Origin: Oxalobacteraceae bacterium
GTDB taxonomy: Bacteria; Pseudomonadota; Gammaproteobacteria; Burkholderiales; Burkholderiaceae_D
NCBI GenBank assembly: GCA_027490465.1
Contig: JAIXXZ010000035.1
Span: 1-63,428, forward strand
Length of the DNA stretch: 63,428 nucleotides
Direction: 5' to 3'
Within the stretch, counting starts at the first letter, position 1, and each line of letters starts with the position of its first letter. Below, in pieces: positions 9,913-17,667 of this stretch. The translations under genes were made by a program, and so were the position numbers. The notes beneath the pieces are model-generated. The model ran no database searches, was not told the DNA's origin, and saw only the letters and a program-made list of their open reading frames with translations.

Positions 9913-10428
9913 ATGAGCTCAGCCAAGAATCTCCCCAGTCCTGCCAACGATAACGGTGGCCTCACTCACTTCGACGCTACCGGACAGGCGCACATGGTCG
10001 ATGTCGGCGCAAAAAATGAAACGCACCGTGTCGCCATTGCCAGCGGCGTCATTCGCATGTTGCCGCAAACCCTGGCCATCATCACCGCAGGTACTGCAAA
10101 GAAAGGGGATGTCCTCGGCATCGCCCGCATCGCCGCCATCATGGCAGCCAAGCGAACCAGTGATCTGATTCCCTTATGCCATCCGCTTGCGCTGACCCGG
10201 GTTGCGGTCGAATTCACCATCGAAGAGGCAGATGCCAGCATCATGTGTAACGCCCAAGTCGAGACGTATGGCAAAACCGGCGTGGAGATGGAGGCCTTAA
10301 CCGCCGTGCAAGTGGGGCTGCTCACCATTTACGACATGTGCAAAGCGGTTGATCGCGGGATGGTGATGTCGGATATTCGCGTGATGGAGAAACAGGGTGG
10401 GAAGTCGGGGCATTGGAAGGCGGAGTAG
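9913..10428 (+). CDS. moaC: Cyclic pyranopterin monophosphate synthase
   Basis: Acts with MoaA in the first step of molybdenum cofactor synthesis, turning the MoaA product into cyclic pyranopterin monophosphate. The 171-aa protein has [28 protein letters not shown] and [14 protein letters not shown], all hallmark MoaC segments. The last third of the gene (10338-10400) has an imperfect second copy at 20918-20980, so this 3' end may have been supplied by an integrated element. A recombinase gene starts 86 bp downstream. Confidence 0.95.
   Translation: MSSAKNLPSPANDNGGLTHFDATGQAHMVDVGAKNETHRVAIASGVIRMLPQTLAIITAGTAKKGDVLGIARIAAIMAAKRTSDLIPLCHPLALTRVAVEFTIEEADASIMCNAQVETYGKTGVEMEALTAVQVGLLTIYDMCKAVDRGMVMSDIRVMEKQGGKSGHWKAE
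10338..10400 (+). repeat. Candidate attL: 3' part of moaC
   Basis: About 62 bp inside moaC from the TGTGCAAAGC stretch to AAACAGGGT. It aligns without gaps to 20918-20980, roughly three quarters identical by eye, and both encode a CKAVxxxMVMSxIxVxxKQ peptide. The partner lies 10.6 kb away in direct orientation, with an integrase gene next to this copy, as expected for attachment-site repeats. Confidence 0.55.
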
Positions 10429-10514
10429 TGGGTACTTACACTGAAGCTACGAAACTTCAGCCATAACACAATAAAAATGCAAAAGGCCTAGTTCTGTCCT
10501 TTTAAGGCAGGCAC

Positions 10515-11376
10515 ATGGCAACCTTCAGAAACAGAAACGGCAAGTGGCAGGCACGTATTCAGCGACAGGGACAGGTTCCCATCAGTAAGTCATTCAACAC
10601 TCGGCAAGACGCTGAGCGATGGGCGAGACAGGTTGAAGCCCAGATGGATCAAGGTAAGTTCGTGTCATTGCGGCTTGATGAAAGAACTACGCTTGGTGAA
10701 CTTGTCACCCGGTATATGGCCGAAGTCACTCCGCTAATGAAAAGCGCCGAAGCCGATTTAATCAGGCTGGCAGCCCTCAAACGAAACCCCCTGTGCAAAT
10801 TAAGTCTGGTTGCCCTCACCCCAGCGCGCGTAGCGGAATTCAGAGATCAACGTCTGAAACTCGTATCTGGCGGCACCGTCATTCGGGAACTAGCTTATAT
10901 CTCCAGCGTGATTAACCACGCGCGGCGTGAGTGGGGCATCAACATCGACAACCCTGTCCGACTGGTACGAAAGCCACCCACCCCACAAGGCCGAAGCCGA
11001 ACTGTCAACGAAGCGGAAATGCTCCGCATACTGGATGCCCTCACGCCGCGGCCCACCCGCAGGGTAAGTCCATGGATGAAACCATTGGTCGAATTGGCTG
11101 TTGAGACCGCAATGCGCCGTGGCGAACTGCTCGGACTGCGCTGGGAACATACCGACTTCAGCAATCGAGTTGCCCACTTACCGGTAACAAAGAATGGGGA
11201 GGGACGCTACGTTCCGTTGTCATCGCGCGCTGTAGCTATTTTGGAAGGACTACCCCGAAGCCTGTCCGGCTATGTGTTCCCTATAAAGCCGCAGACTGTG
11301 GCGGCCGCATTCATGAAGGCGACTGACCGCGTTGGGTTGGGAGATGTGCGGTTCCACGACCTCAGGCACCGTGGTG
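10515..11376 (+). pseudogene. Tyrosine recombinase (phage-type integrase), C-terminally truncated
   Basis: Site-specific recombinase that would have integrated the island. The N-terminal arm-binding region (MATFRNRNGKWQARIQRQG), SAM-like core-binding domain and most of the catalytic domain are visible, with the first catalytic arginine in AMRRGELLGLRW and the HxLRH box as FHDLRH near residue 283. Directly after this box the sequence changes to an IS3-family orfA end on the opposite strand; the frame runs on to 11444 as meaningless sequence. The last HxxG and the catalytic tyrosine are missing, so the enzyme should be inactive. The junction lies between about 11364 and 11376. Confidence 0.88.
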
Positions 11377-11516
11377 CCGAGCTCGGCTTGCTTCAATGCG
11401 AAGGCGATTTGCTGCTCCGTGAATTTGCTTCTCTTCATCCCTGACCTCGTTTCATATTGTGCAAATTAGCCAGAAAATTCTAATTTAGATCGAGGCTATT
11501 TGGTGGGGTAGGGTCA
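11370..11516 (-). mobile_element. IS3-family remnant: one end and the start of orfA
   Basis: On the minus strand an orfA starts at ATG 11438 with MKRSKFTEQQIAFALKQAEL, a typical IS3-family (IS407-like) helix-turn-helix start. It loses family similarity after about 27 codons, where it meets the integrase. Upstream of the ATG is about 78 bp of non-coding IS end, probably finishing near 11516 in a CCCTACCCCACC-type terminus. Only this end survives; orfB and the other inverted repeat are absent. Confidence 0.7.
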
Positions 11517-11561
11517 GGGTAGAGTCAAATTTCTAGCTGGGTGATTTCAGTCCGTTGCAAT

Positions 11562-11646
11562 TTGAGAAAAACTGGCTGGCAGAACAGACAAGGCGTTCTG
11601 CTTAATCGTATCGGTTATGGGGTTCGTAATTCGAGGGCAAGGTCAG
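11562..11646 (+). repeat. 85-bp direct repeat, copy 1
   Basis: Aligns without gaps to 14404-14488 with about 69 of 85 identical positions. The 3' half is best conserved (TCGGTTATGGGGTTCGTAAT, then GAGGGCAAGGTCAG). Both copies read YGVRNxRARS in the same relative frame, so the unit may be the 3' end of a decayed transposase gene; this last point is a guess. Confidence 0.65.
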
Positions 11647-11678
11647 AGCCCGCTGCAAACTGCAATACACGAATATCC

Positions 11679-11768
11679 CGATGTTCCTCGATTTTCCTCG
11701 ATGTTCCTCGATGGTCCTCGATGTTCCTCGATGTTCCTCGATGGTCCTCGATGGTCCTCGATGGTCTA
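11679..11768. repeat. 10-bp minisatellite, nine units
   Basis: Nine consecutive 10-bp units of the form CGATGTTCCT, with variants CGATTTTCCT and CGATGGTCCT; the last unit ends in TA. The period is not a multiple of three, so it is not a protein repeat. Near-identity of units suggests recent slippage and likely length variation between strains. Confidence 0.9.
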
Positions 11769-11853
11769 TGTCGACCGCCAGAAGGAAATTTTTTGCTAGA
11801 AACACTAGTCTAAAAAACATGCAATAATTTGGAACGATCGCCTTTACCCCCAC

Positions 11854-12647
11854 AAGACCGGACCATCGGCGTTAGTAATTCACAGCTCGTTTTTCTCTAA
11901 ACAGCCTCGAAGGTAAATAACCCAAGGCACTATGTGGATGCCGCGTATTGTAATGTTCGAACCAACCCGCCAACCGTCGCATCACCGTTTGTGCATCGGG
12001 CCGATGAGCAAGATCGGCATAGTCGCGCTTGAACGTTCGCACGAAGCTCTCTCCCATGCCGTTGCTCTGCGGACCGCGCATCCAGGTCGTTACCCGCTTC
12101 AACCCCAATTCCTGAGCAAACAAACGCGTCTTCGTCGCCGTGTAGCAGCTGCCATTGTCGGTCAACCATTCCACTTACCCGATAGCCTTGCCATTGGCAC
12201 CGAAGCGCTGCTCGACTGCTTGCATCATCAAGTTGCCGACCAAGTTAGCATCGCTACCCTTGATTGTGGCCACCCAACTCATCGCTTCGCGGTCACAGCA
12301 GTCCAATGCAAACGCAACCCTCACACGTTCGCCGTTATCGCAGCTGAGCCCAAACCCATCCGAACACCAGCGAGTGTTGCTGGCGTCGACTGCAACCCGA
12401 CCATCATGCCGTCAATTCGACACCCGCTTGTCACCACGGCGATGAAGCAGCAATTGGTGATTTCGCATGACTCGGTAAATGCGCTTGTGGTTCGTCTCAC
12501 CCAGGCGAGTTGCTGTTCCGGGGTCGAGCGCCTTCGTCGCTGCACCCCAGCGATGATTTCTATTTTTGAATTGCCCCCTGACGACGTAAGCATATCCATA
12601 GTCGTATTCCTATCCGTTAGTTTAAGGGATACCGATGGAACGGTCTT
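11854..12647 (-). mobile_element. Internally deleted IS3-family (IS2-like) element
   Basis: Bounded by 16-bp imperfect inverted repeats at 11854-11869 (AAGACCGGACCATCGG) and 12632-12647 (its inverse with two mismatches). Read on the minus strand it starts an orfA (MDMLTSSGGNSKIEIIAG, ATG at 12599). After about 36 codons this jumps into the middle of orfB (KRIYRVMRNHQLLLHRR). The whole element is about 0.8 kb instead of about 1.3 kb. Confidence 0.8.
11872..12492 (-). pseudogene. IS3-family transposase orfB remnant with two in-frame stops
   Basis: DDE transposase fragment with RWCSDGF (first Asp), LTDNGSCY (second Asp) and GMGESFVRTFK (Glu), ending HPHSALGYLPSRLFRE. Translation is broken in frame by TGA after the KRVSN segment and by TAA just before VEWLTDNG (near 12175). 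The N-terminal part of orfB is deleted together with most of orfA. No functional transposase can be made. The downstream intact piece (11872-12174) could only give a 100-aa fragment. Confidence 0.85.
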
Positions 12648-12715
12648 CTAGGTGAATAACTCAGTAATACAATTTGGAAAATTACAATAAATTTCTTCTA
12701 ACCCAGGAGGGCCCA

Positions 12716-14170
12716 ATGGCTAATGTAACTTTGAACAGCGACTACATCGGACTCGATAACTATTTTTCTCAAGACCTTATCGCGCTTGAAGTATTGCAAA
12801 TGATTCTTGGTGACGGGGTCAGTGATTTGGCTGAGGGATTGGCATATTTCGGATTGCCTGATCTCTTGAGTAACGAGTATGCAGTTTCTTCCGGAAACGG
12901 AACCACCCAAAAAATCTTCACGTATAGTGATAGTGATGTGGGAGTTAATAACGTTTACACGTTTTCTGGAACCGGTTTGGATGCGGCCAATTACCGTATA
13001 AATAACTTTAAGTATTCCGAAAATGAAAAGTTCGACGGCTACACCAAAATCTCCTCGGGAGAGGGCAAGGGCATGATCAGCAAGCGCGGAATCACGGCAA
13101 CATCTCTCAAAGATAAGTTTGATGAGACTGTAAGTGTTGATGGACTAAAGTCCAAAACGATGACTTCCAGTGATTTCTTGGGTGAGCACTTTCAAAATTG
13201 GAGTGGTGCCGCTTTCGCTCGAGAGGCCAGGAGTTTCAAATTTTCCACAGAATATTCGGCGGAATATCTTTCCACTGCTCAGGCTACTTACGGAAAACCA
13301 TTCAAAAATACCAGTAAAAGAACGCACTCGATTACAAGCAAAGAAGGGTTTGAAATTCAAGGTAATGGTCTCGAATTTGATGACAGCGGTAGTCCTTCCA
13401 GTTGGGATAATGTAGTTTTTGATGGCGCATTGGACACAATCAACATATCAGTTTCGACCAAATGGGCGCTGGACTATGCTTACCCTCAAGGCACTGGTCA
13501 AGTCAGCTATAAGTCAACGGAAAAAAATATTCGTATCGCTGATGCTTTGACATCGGTATTTGATGGCGTCTTGGTAGATGGCGTGACACTTGATGAGCAG
13601 CTGGTAGATGCCCTATTGCCTGCTTTGTTCTTTGGTAATGATGTCATTACCGTGACTAAACTCGGGGGGTATTCGGACGAATATCAAGGGTCCGTGTATA
13701 TCAACGGATACGGTGGTAACGACAGAATCACTGGAGGTGTAGGCGATGACACGATTATTGGTGGAAAGGGTAAAGACACTCTGACCGGGGGCGTCGGCAG
13801 TGACACTTTTGAATTTTCTGCTGGTGACAGCGCAGTGATATTGGGTCGTATGGATTCAATCACCGACTTCAAAGTTATGGATGGAGATATTATTTCACTG
13901 GCTGGGTTGCAGCTTCCGACCACAGTCCTTTGGAGCGACGAATTAGCCAAAAGCGTTGTGGAGGCCCGAATAAACGCTAACGAGGAATTTGGCGATGATG
14001 CTGGCGTAGTTTTTGTGCAGCGGTTTAAAAATGACGTTCTGCTGTTTGCCGATATGAATTCAGATGGCGTAGCTGATCTTGGTGTGCTGCTGACGGGTGT
14101 GGCAGCAAACTGGACCGACTTTATAGACTACTCCGAAAATGGCTATATTTTCGGGGGTGGACTCGGCTAA
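12716..14170 (+). CDS. RTX (hemolysin-type calcium-binding) secreted protein
   Basis: Protein of 484 aa, without Sec signal, carrying about three to four glycine-rich RTX nonapeptides at residues 331-366 (GYGGNDRIT, GGVGDDTII, GGKGKDTLT, GGVGSDTFEF). A C-terminal region follows that is rich in hydrophobic and acidic residues, the usual signal for type I secretion. The first 300 residues match no family I recognise; no HExxH protease motif is present. The ATG at 12716 has a strong AGGAGG 5 nt upstream, so the upstream TTG at 12674 is not the start. It is probably the substrate of the exporter operon at 15919-20752. Confidence 0.88.
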   Translation: MANVTLNSDYIGLDNYFSQDLIALEVLQMILGDGVSDLAEGLAYFGLPDLLSNEYAVSSGNGTTQKIFTYSDSDVGVNNVYTFSGTGLDAANYRINNFKYSENEKFDGYTKISSGEGKGMISKRGITATSLKDKFDETVSVDGLKSKTMTSSDFLGEHFQNWSGAAFAREARSFKFSTEYSAEYLSTAQATYGKPFKNTSKRTHSITSKEGFEIQGNGLEFDDSGSPSSWDNVVFDGALDTINISVSTKWALDYAYPQGTGQVSYKSTEKNIRIADALTSVFDGVLVDGVTLDEQLVDALLPALFFGNDVITVTKLGGYSDEYQGSVYINGYGGNDRITGGVGDDTIIGGKGKDTLTGGVGSDTFEFSAGDSAVILGRMDSITDFKVMDGDIISLAGLQLPTTVLWSDELAKSVVEARINANEEFGDDAGVVFVQRFKNDVLLFADMNSDGVADLGVLLTGVAANWTDFIDYSENGYIFGGGLG

Positions 14171-14275
14171 TTTGCTCTCGGGGATATGATGCTACATGTG
14201 GATATTGGGTTCTCGTAGCGGCCGCATCAGAATATCAAACATAACAGAGGGAATGCCTACTTCAGCCCGCTTGAA

Positions 14276-14301
14276 TAAGCGCAACCACTAACTTGCGCTT
14301 A
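14276..14301. terminator. Hairpin after the RTX gene (possible terminator)
   Basis: A perfect 9-bp stem (TAAGCGCAA with its complement) around an 8-nt loop, about 105 bp after the RTX stop. No clear T-tract follows, so it may be a weak or Rho-assisted terminator or an mRNA-stabilising hairpin. Confidence 0.35.
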
Positions 14302-15501
14302 GCTGTGTCATTTATCCTCAGACACGGCACTCTGGTGGCTTGCTGTAACCAGTCGATCGGACAATGTGATCACGGAAAAACTCAACTTGAAACCAAAAGC
14401 AAAATGAGCAAAACTGACTTGCAGAGCAGGTGCGACGGACTGCTTAAGTGTGTCGGTTATGGGGTTCGTAATTTGAGGGCAAGGTCAGTTGCATTTGGTA
14501 GAGAAACGTGCTCCGCCATCGCCGGCAGACTCCCCGCTAACGATAACAGGACTCAAGTCATCAAATATGGTCAATTTGTCGAGAACGCCCAAGACCCTGG
14601 ACTGCATCCTTCGCTGAAGTCGAGCCCTCAACAAAAAAATTTGCTCTTGGGTTGGGCTAAGTACCAATGGGGCGGGGACCGCGATAATCTGCTCCGGGGA
14701 AACTACTACACCATGCAGATCGATGCAACCACACCAACGCAAATGAATATTTCTTCAGGCAAATCATCGGTTATAGACATCTCTTTTTAACTCAATCATT
14801 CGGTTTCGTTGGAACATTCTTCGTTGGCGCCAGTGGCACCTCGGCTTGGGTTACCAAATGAGTCCATGGGCTATTCAATGACCAACGCAAATTTTGCTTC
14901 ATTCTCATTTGCTGTTGACAATGCCGTTGCTACGAATAATTTTATTTTTGATTTCAACAACGATAATTTTCTACGGTATAAAAAACAGCCATTTGCGATC
15001 GGATCCTTCACCATTTATGCACAAGAAATTGACCAGCGAATTTTGTTTCGAATTTTTTCAGGCAGGGATCAACAAAGCCTACGGTTCATGACTTCCATCT
15101 CGCTGGGCTTGCGCCGACTGAGTCATCCAGACTAGGCAGCTAAGTTCCCGATACCGAAGATCACAGCAGAGGGTTGTAATAAATACCCCGCAATAGCACC
15201 TCTGAATGGGCTGCCTATAAAACTGGACGATTCGAATTTTGATATTGATTTAGGCATGATCGATTTCAATGGGAGTTTTAAAGATATCGTGTTCTACAAC
15301 TTCGATGCTGGCGACACCTCGAAACTTCCCTCGTTACCCAGCGACTATGGACTCGAGGTAAGTGATAGACTCACTGATGACTTGGAAACAGTCTCTTTTC
15401 GCATATTAGCGTTTGGCGAATCTCCTGCTCTGATAGTAGGTTTAGTAGACGTTTCGTCGGTAGATTTTAACGTTACCGTGTACCTGGTAGCGGAGCAGTG
15501 A
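14293..15501 (+). pseudogene. Decayed open frame with two nonsense codons
   Basis: One frame stays open for about 400 codons except for TAA at 14788-14790 and TAG at 15133-15135. The last third (from about 15256) reads like a soluble domain rich in Asp, Phe and Val (SFKDIVFYNFDAGD, ETVSFRILAFGESPALIVG, FNVTVYLVAEQ). The middle contains FNNDNFLRYKK and GSFTIYAQEIDQRI. The true start is unclear, and the first 200 bp include the 85-bp repeat. I recognise no family. Its place between the RTX gene and its exporter suggests a former second substrate or accessory protein. Confidence 0.45.
14404..14488 (+). repeat. 85-bp direct repeat, copy 2
   Basis: Partner of 11562-11646, about 81% identical by eye and in the same orientation. 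The two copies bracket the IS remnant and the RTX gene, so recombination between them would delete about 2.8 kb including that gene. Confidence 0.65.
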
Positions 15502-15775
15502 TATCCCTACCACAGGCTCTTGGCGACTGGAGCCTAGCTAGTCAGTACAATGACAAATGCGGCCGTGTTTTTTGGGCACCGTAGGCAAGCTAACGAGAGG
15601 CATCCTGGTTTTTGATGCGATTGCAAACCCACGTAGCGTAAAGTCTTGTGATCAGCAACCTGATCCCCCACAGTGTAGCATTGACAAATGAAAAATCTCC
15701 GCACTGACATCTGATGAACATTTTATTGACAGGGTTGGCCAGAGGACTCGGGTATTTTGGATTGCATTTCGTTGT
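15502..15775. other. Spacer before the secretion operon
   Basis: About 270 bp without a recognisable gene. It should contain the promoter for the exporter operon, but no clear -35/-10 pair stands out. Confidence 0.4.
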
Positions 15776-15919
15776 ATGAGTCTCTATCAAAATTCCGCCA
15801 CTGGCACTCGGAGTGACTTACCATTGACTGCGCCGTTTGAGGGCCCTCATTTTGCAAGAAACTATTTTCTGTTGAATCCACAGAAGATGCAAGCGCTTTA
15901 CGACATGGAGTACGCCTGA
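15776..15919 (+). CDS. Small ORF coupled to the first ABC exporter gene
   Basis: A 47-codon frame beginning MSLYQNSATGTRSD and ending QALYDMEYA. Its TGA shares one base with the ATG of the exporter gene at 15919, the same tight coupling used between the later genes of the operon. No ribosome site is obvious before its ATG, and the frame is open for at least 25 codons upstream, so it could be the end of a longer decayed gene. Function unknown. Confidence 0.35.
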   Translation: MSLYQNSATGTRSDLPLTAPFEGPHFARNYFLLNPQKMQALYDMEYA

Positions 15920-17667
15920 TGAATTTTGACTCCAAGTTTACTGAGAGCGCTGAACTATCTCATCGATTTTGGCTCCACATGCCGCTGTACAGGCACGCCG
16001 TGTTTTTCAGCTTTATTATCAGCATGCTGGCGTTCGCGCCAATGATATTCATGCTGGAAGTATACGATCGCGTCATTAATAGCCGAAGCAGCATGACTCT
16101 TCTGATGCTGCTTGTCTGGGTACTTGTAACCTACCTGATTATGGAATGGCTCGACCTCGTACGCCACAAACTGATGTACAAGGCAAGCGAACAATTTGAT
16201 GCGTCGTTGCGCAAAAGACTGTTTGACGCTAATTTTGACAGCAACTTAAAAAATTCGAACAGTGGCTCGATGCAAGTGTTCAATGATTTGCGAACATTGC
16301 GTGACTTTATAGCATCACCAGCGGCTACCACGATAATGGATACACCCGCCTCAGTCGTCTGCCTCATAATTCTGTTTTTCATAAGCCCCTGGCTTGGCGT
16401 GGTGGCCCTACTTGGAGCAGCGGTACAGGTGGTGCTTGGCGTACAGACTGAGCGTAAAACGCTTCCAGCTCTTACCGAAGCCAGCAAAGCCTCCATCGCT
16501 GCACAAAATTATGCAAGTGGTGTTTTGCGTAATGCGCAAGTTGTGAGTGCTATGGGTATGGCGGCTCGCATACACCGTCGCTGGATGAAACGACAGCGGC
16601 TGTTCCTTGCCAAGCAGGCGGATGCTTCAGATGTAGCAGGGCTCAACAGCGCAAGCGCTAAACTGATCCAGATGCTGCAGAGCTCCCTGATTTTGGGGCT
16701 TTCGTGCTGGTTGATGATCAAGGGGATGCTTCTGGGTGGTGGTGGCATGATGATTGTGGCCTCCACGATAGGTGGGCGTGTCCTCGCGCCATTGGCGCAA
16801 CTCATTCTTCATTGGCGTACGGTGGTCAGCGCTAGAGATGCCTTCCAGCGCCTGGACAAATTCCTGGGTAACTTGCCCGAACGTCGCTACGGTATGTCCC
16901 TGCCTGCCCCTGAGGGGTATCTGGTTGTAGAGCGCGTGACTGCCGGCGCACCAGGCAGTACTTATCCCATTGTCAGAGACGTGAGTTTTTCGGTCATGCC
17001 CGGCGAGACGGTAGCGGTTATTGGCCAATCCGCTGCGGGCAAGACATCGCTTGCACGCCTGCTAATGGGCATCTGGCCCTCATTGTCTGGCACAGTCCGG
17101 CTGGATGGTAATGACATGCATGCGTGGAGCAAAGCTGAACTGGGTCCCTATGTTGGCTACTTGCCACAAGACATTGCTCTGTTTGACGGCAGTATCGCCG
17201 AAAACATTGCCCGATTTGGCGATGTCAAAATGGAAGCCGTGCGTGAAGTGGCCCGGCAAGTTGATTTGGACACAACCATCGATGGGCTGCCTGATGGCTT
17301 TGACACTCAGTTGGGTGAGGACGGGGCTCGCCTATCTGGTGGCCAGCGCCAGCGAGTGGCGCTCGCCAGAGCCATTTACGGTTGGCCGAAGTTTGTTCTT
17401 CTTGATGAGCCCAACTCAAGCCTTGATGAGGCTGGCGAAAAAGCGCTGCTGGCAACGCTGCTGGAGCTAAAACGCCGTATGACCACCACTATCATCATTA
17501 CCCACAGAACTTCCGTGTTACCTGCGGTGGACAAAATACTGATACTTCGCGATGGCAAAGTCGCCGGCTTCGGGCCACGCGATGAGGTGATGACCGCAAT
17601 GAATCAAGCTCGCCAGCCTCAAAGGGGGGCTGGCGGCCTGCTGTCGAGGGCCGGTGGAGTCAGATAA
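15919..17667 (+). CDS. Type I secretion ABC transporter/permease, first copy (PrtD-like)
   Basis: Inner-membrane exporter of 582 aa with an N-terminal membrane domain (about six helices within residues 20-330) and a C-terminal nucleotide-binding domain. Walker A is GQSAAGKT near residue 368, the signature LSGGQRQRVALARA, and Walker B VLLDEPNSSLDE. There is no N-terminal C39 peptidase domain, as in PrtD/AprD exporters of RTX proteins. A second complete ABC gene starts on its last base, so the two probably form a heterodimer. A HlyD-like adaptor follows; the outer-membrane TolC partner is not in the window. Confidence 0.93.
   Translation: MNFDSKFTESAELSHRFWLHMPLYRHAVFFSFIISMLAFAPMIFMLEVYDRVINSRSSMTLLMLLVWVLVTYLIMEWLDLVRHKLMYKASEQFDASLRKRLFDANFDSNLKNSNSGSMQVFNDLRTLRDFIASPAATTIMDTPASVVCLIILFFISPWLGVVALLGAAVQVVLGVQTERKTLPALTEASKASIAAQNYASGVLRNAQVVSAMGMAARIHRRWMKRQRLFLAKQADASDVAGLNSASAKLIQMLQSSLILGLSCWLMIKGMLLGGGGMMIVASTIGGRVLAPLAQLILHWRTVVSARDAFQRLDKFLGNLPERRYGMSLPAPEGYLVVERVTAGAPGSTYPIVRDVSFSVMPGETVAVIGQSAAGKTSLARLLMGIWPSLSGTVRLDGNDMHAWSKAELGPYVGYLPQDIALFDGSIAENIARFGDVKMEAVREVARQVDLDTTIDGLPDGFDTQLGEDGARLSGGQRQRVALARAIYGWPKFVLLDEPNSSLDEAGEKALLATLLELKRRMTTTIIITHRTSVLPAVDKILILRDGKVAGFGPRDEVMTAMNQARQPQRGAGGLLSRAGGVR

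Larger units (their letters stand above)
11517..11850. other. Non-coding accessory spacer with repeats
   Basis: No credible gene. The stretch holds one copy of an 85-bp direct repeat (11562-11646) and a 10-bp minisatellite (11679-11768), described separately. Open frames across it exist only because the 10-bp unit contains no stops. Confidence 0.6.

Noticed and set aside
11541..11813. 90-codon frame across the minisatellite
   Set aside because: Open only because the 10-bp unit has no stops; the period shifts frame and no protein features appear.
11932..12651. 239-codon plus-strand frame over the IS remnant
   Set aside because: Shadow of the transposase on the minus strand, which has recognisable DDE motifs.
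11562..14488. Diversity-generating retroelement (template/variable repeat pair)
   Set aside because: No reverse transcriptase nearby and the mismatches are not confined to adenine positions.
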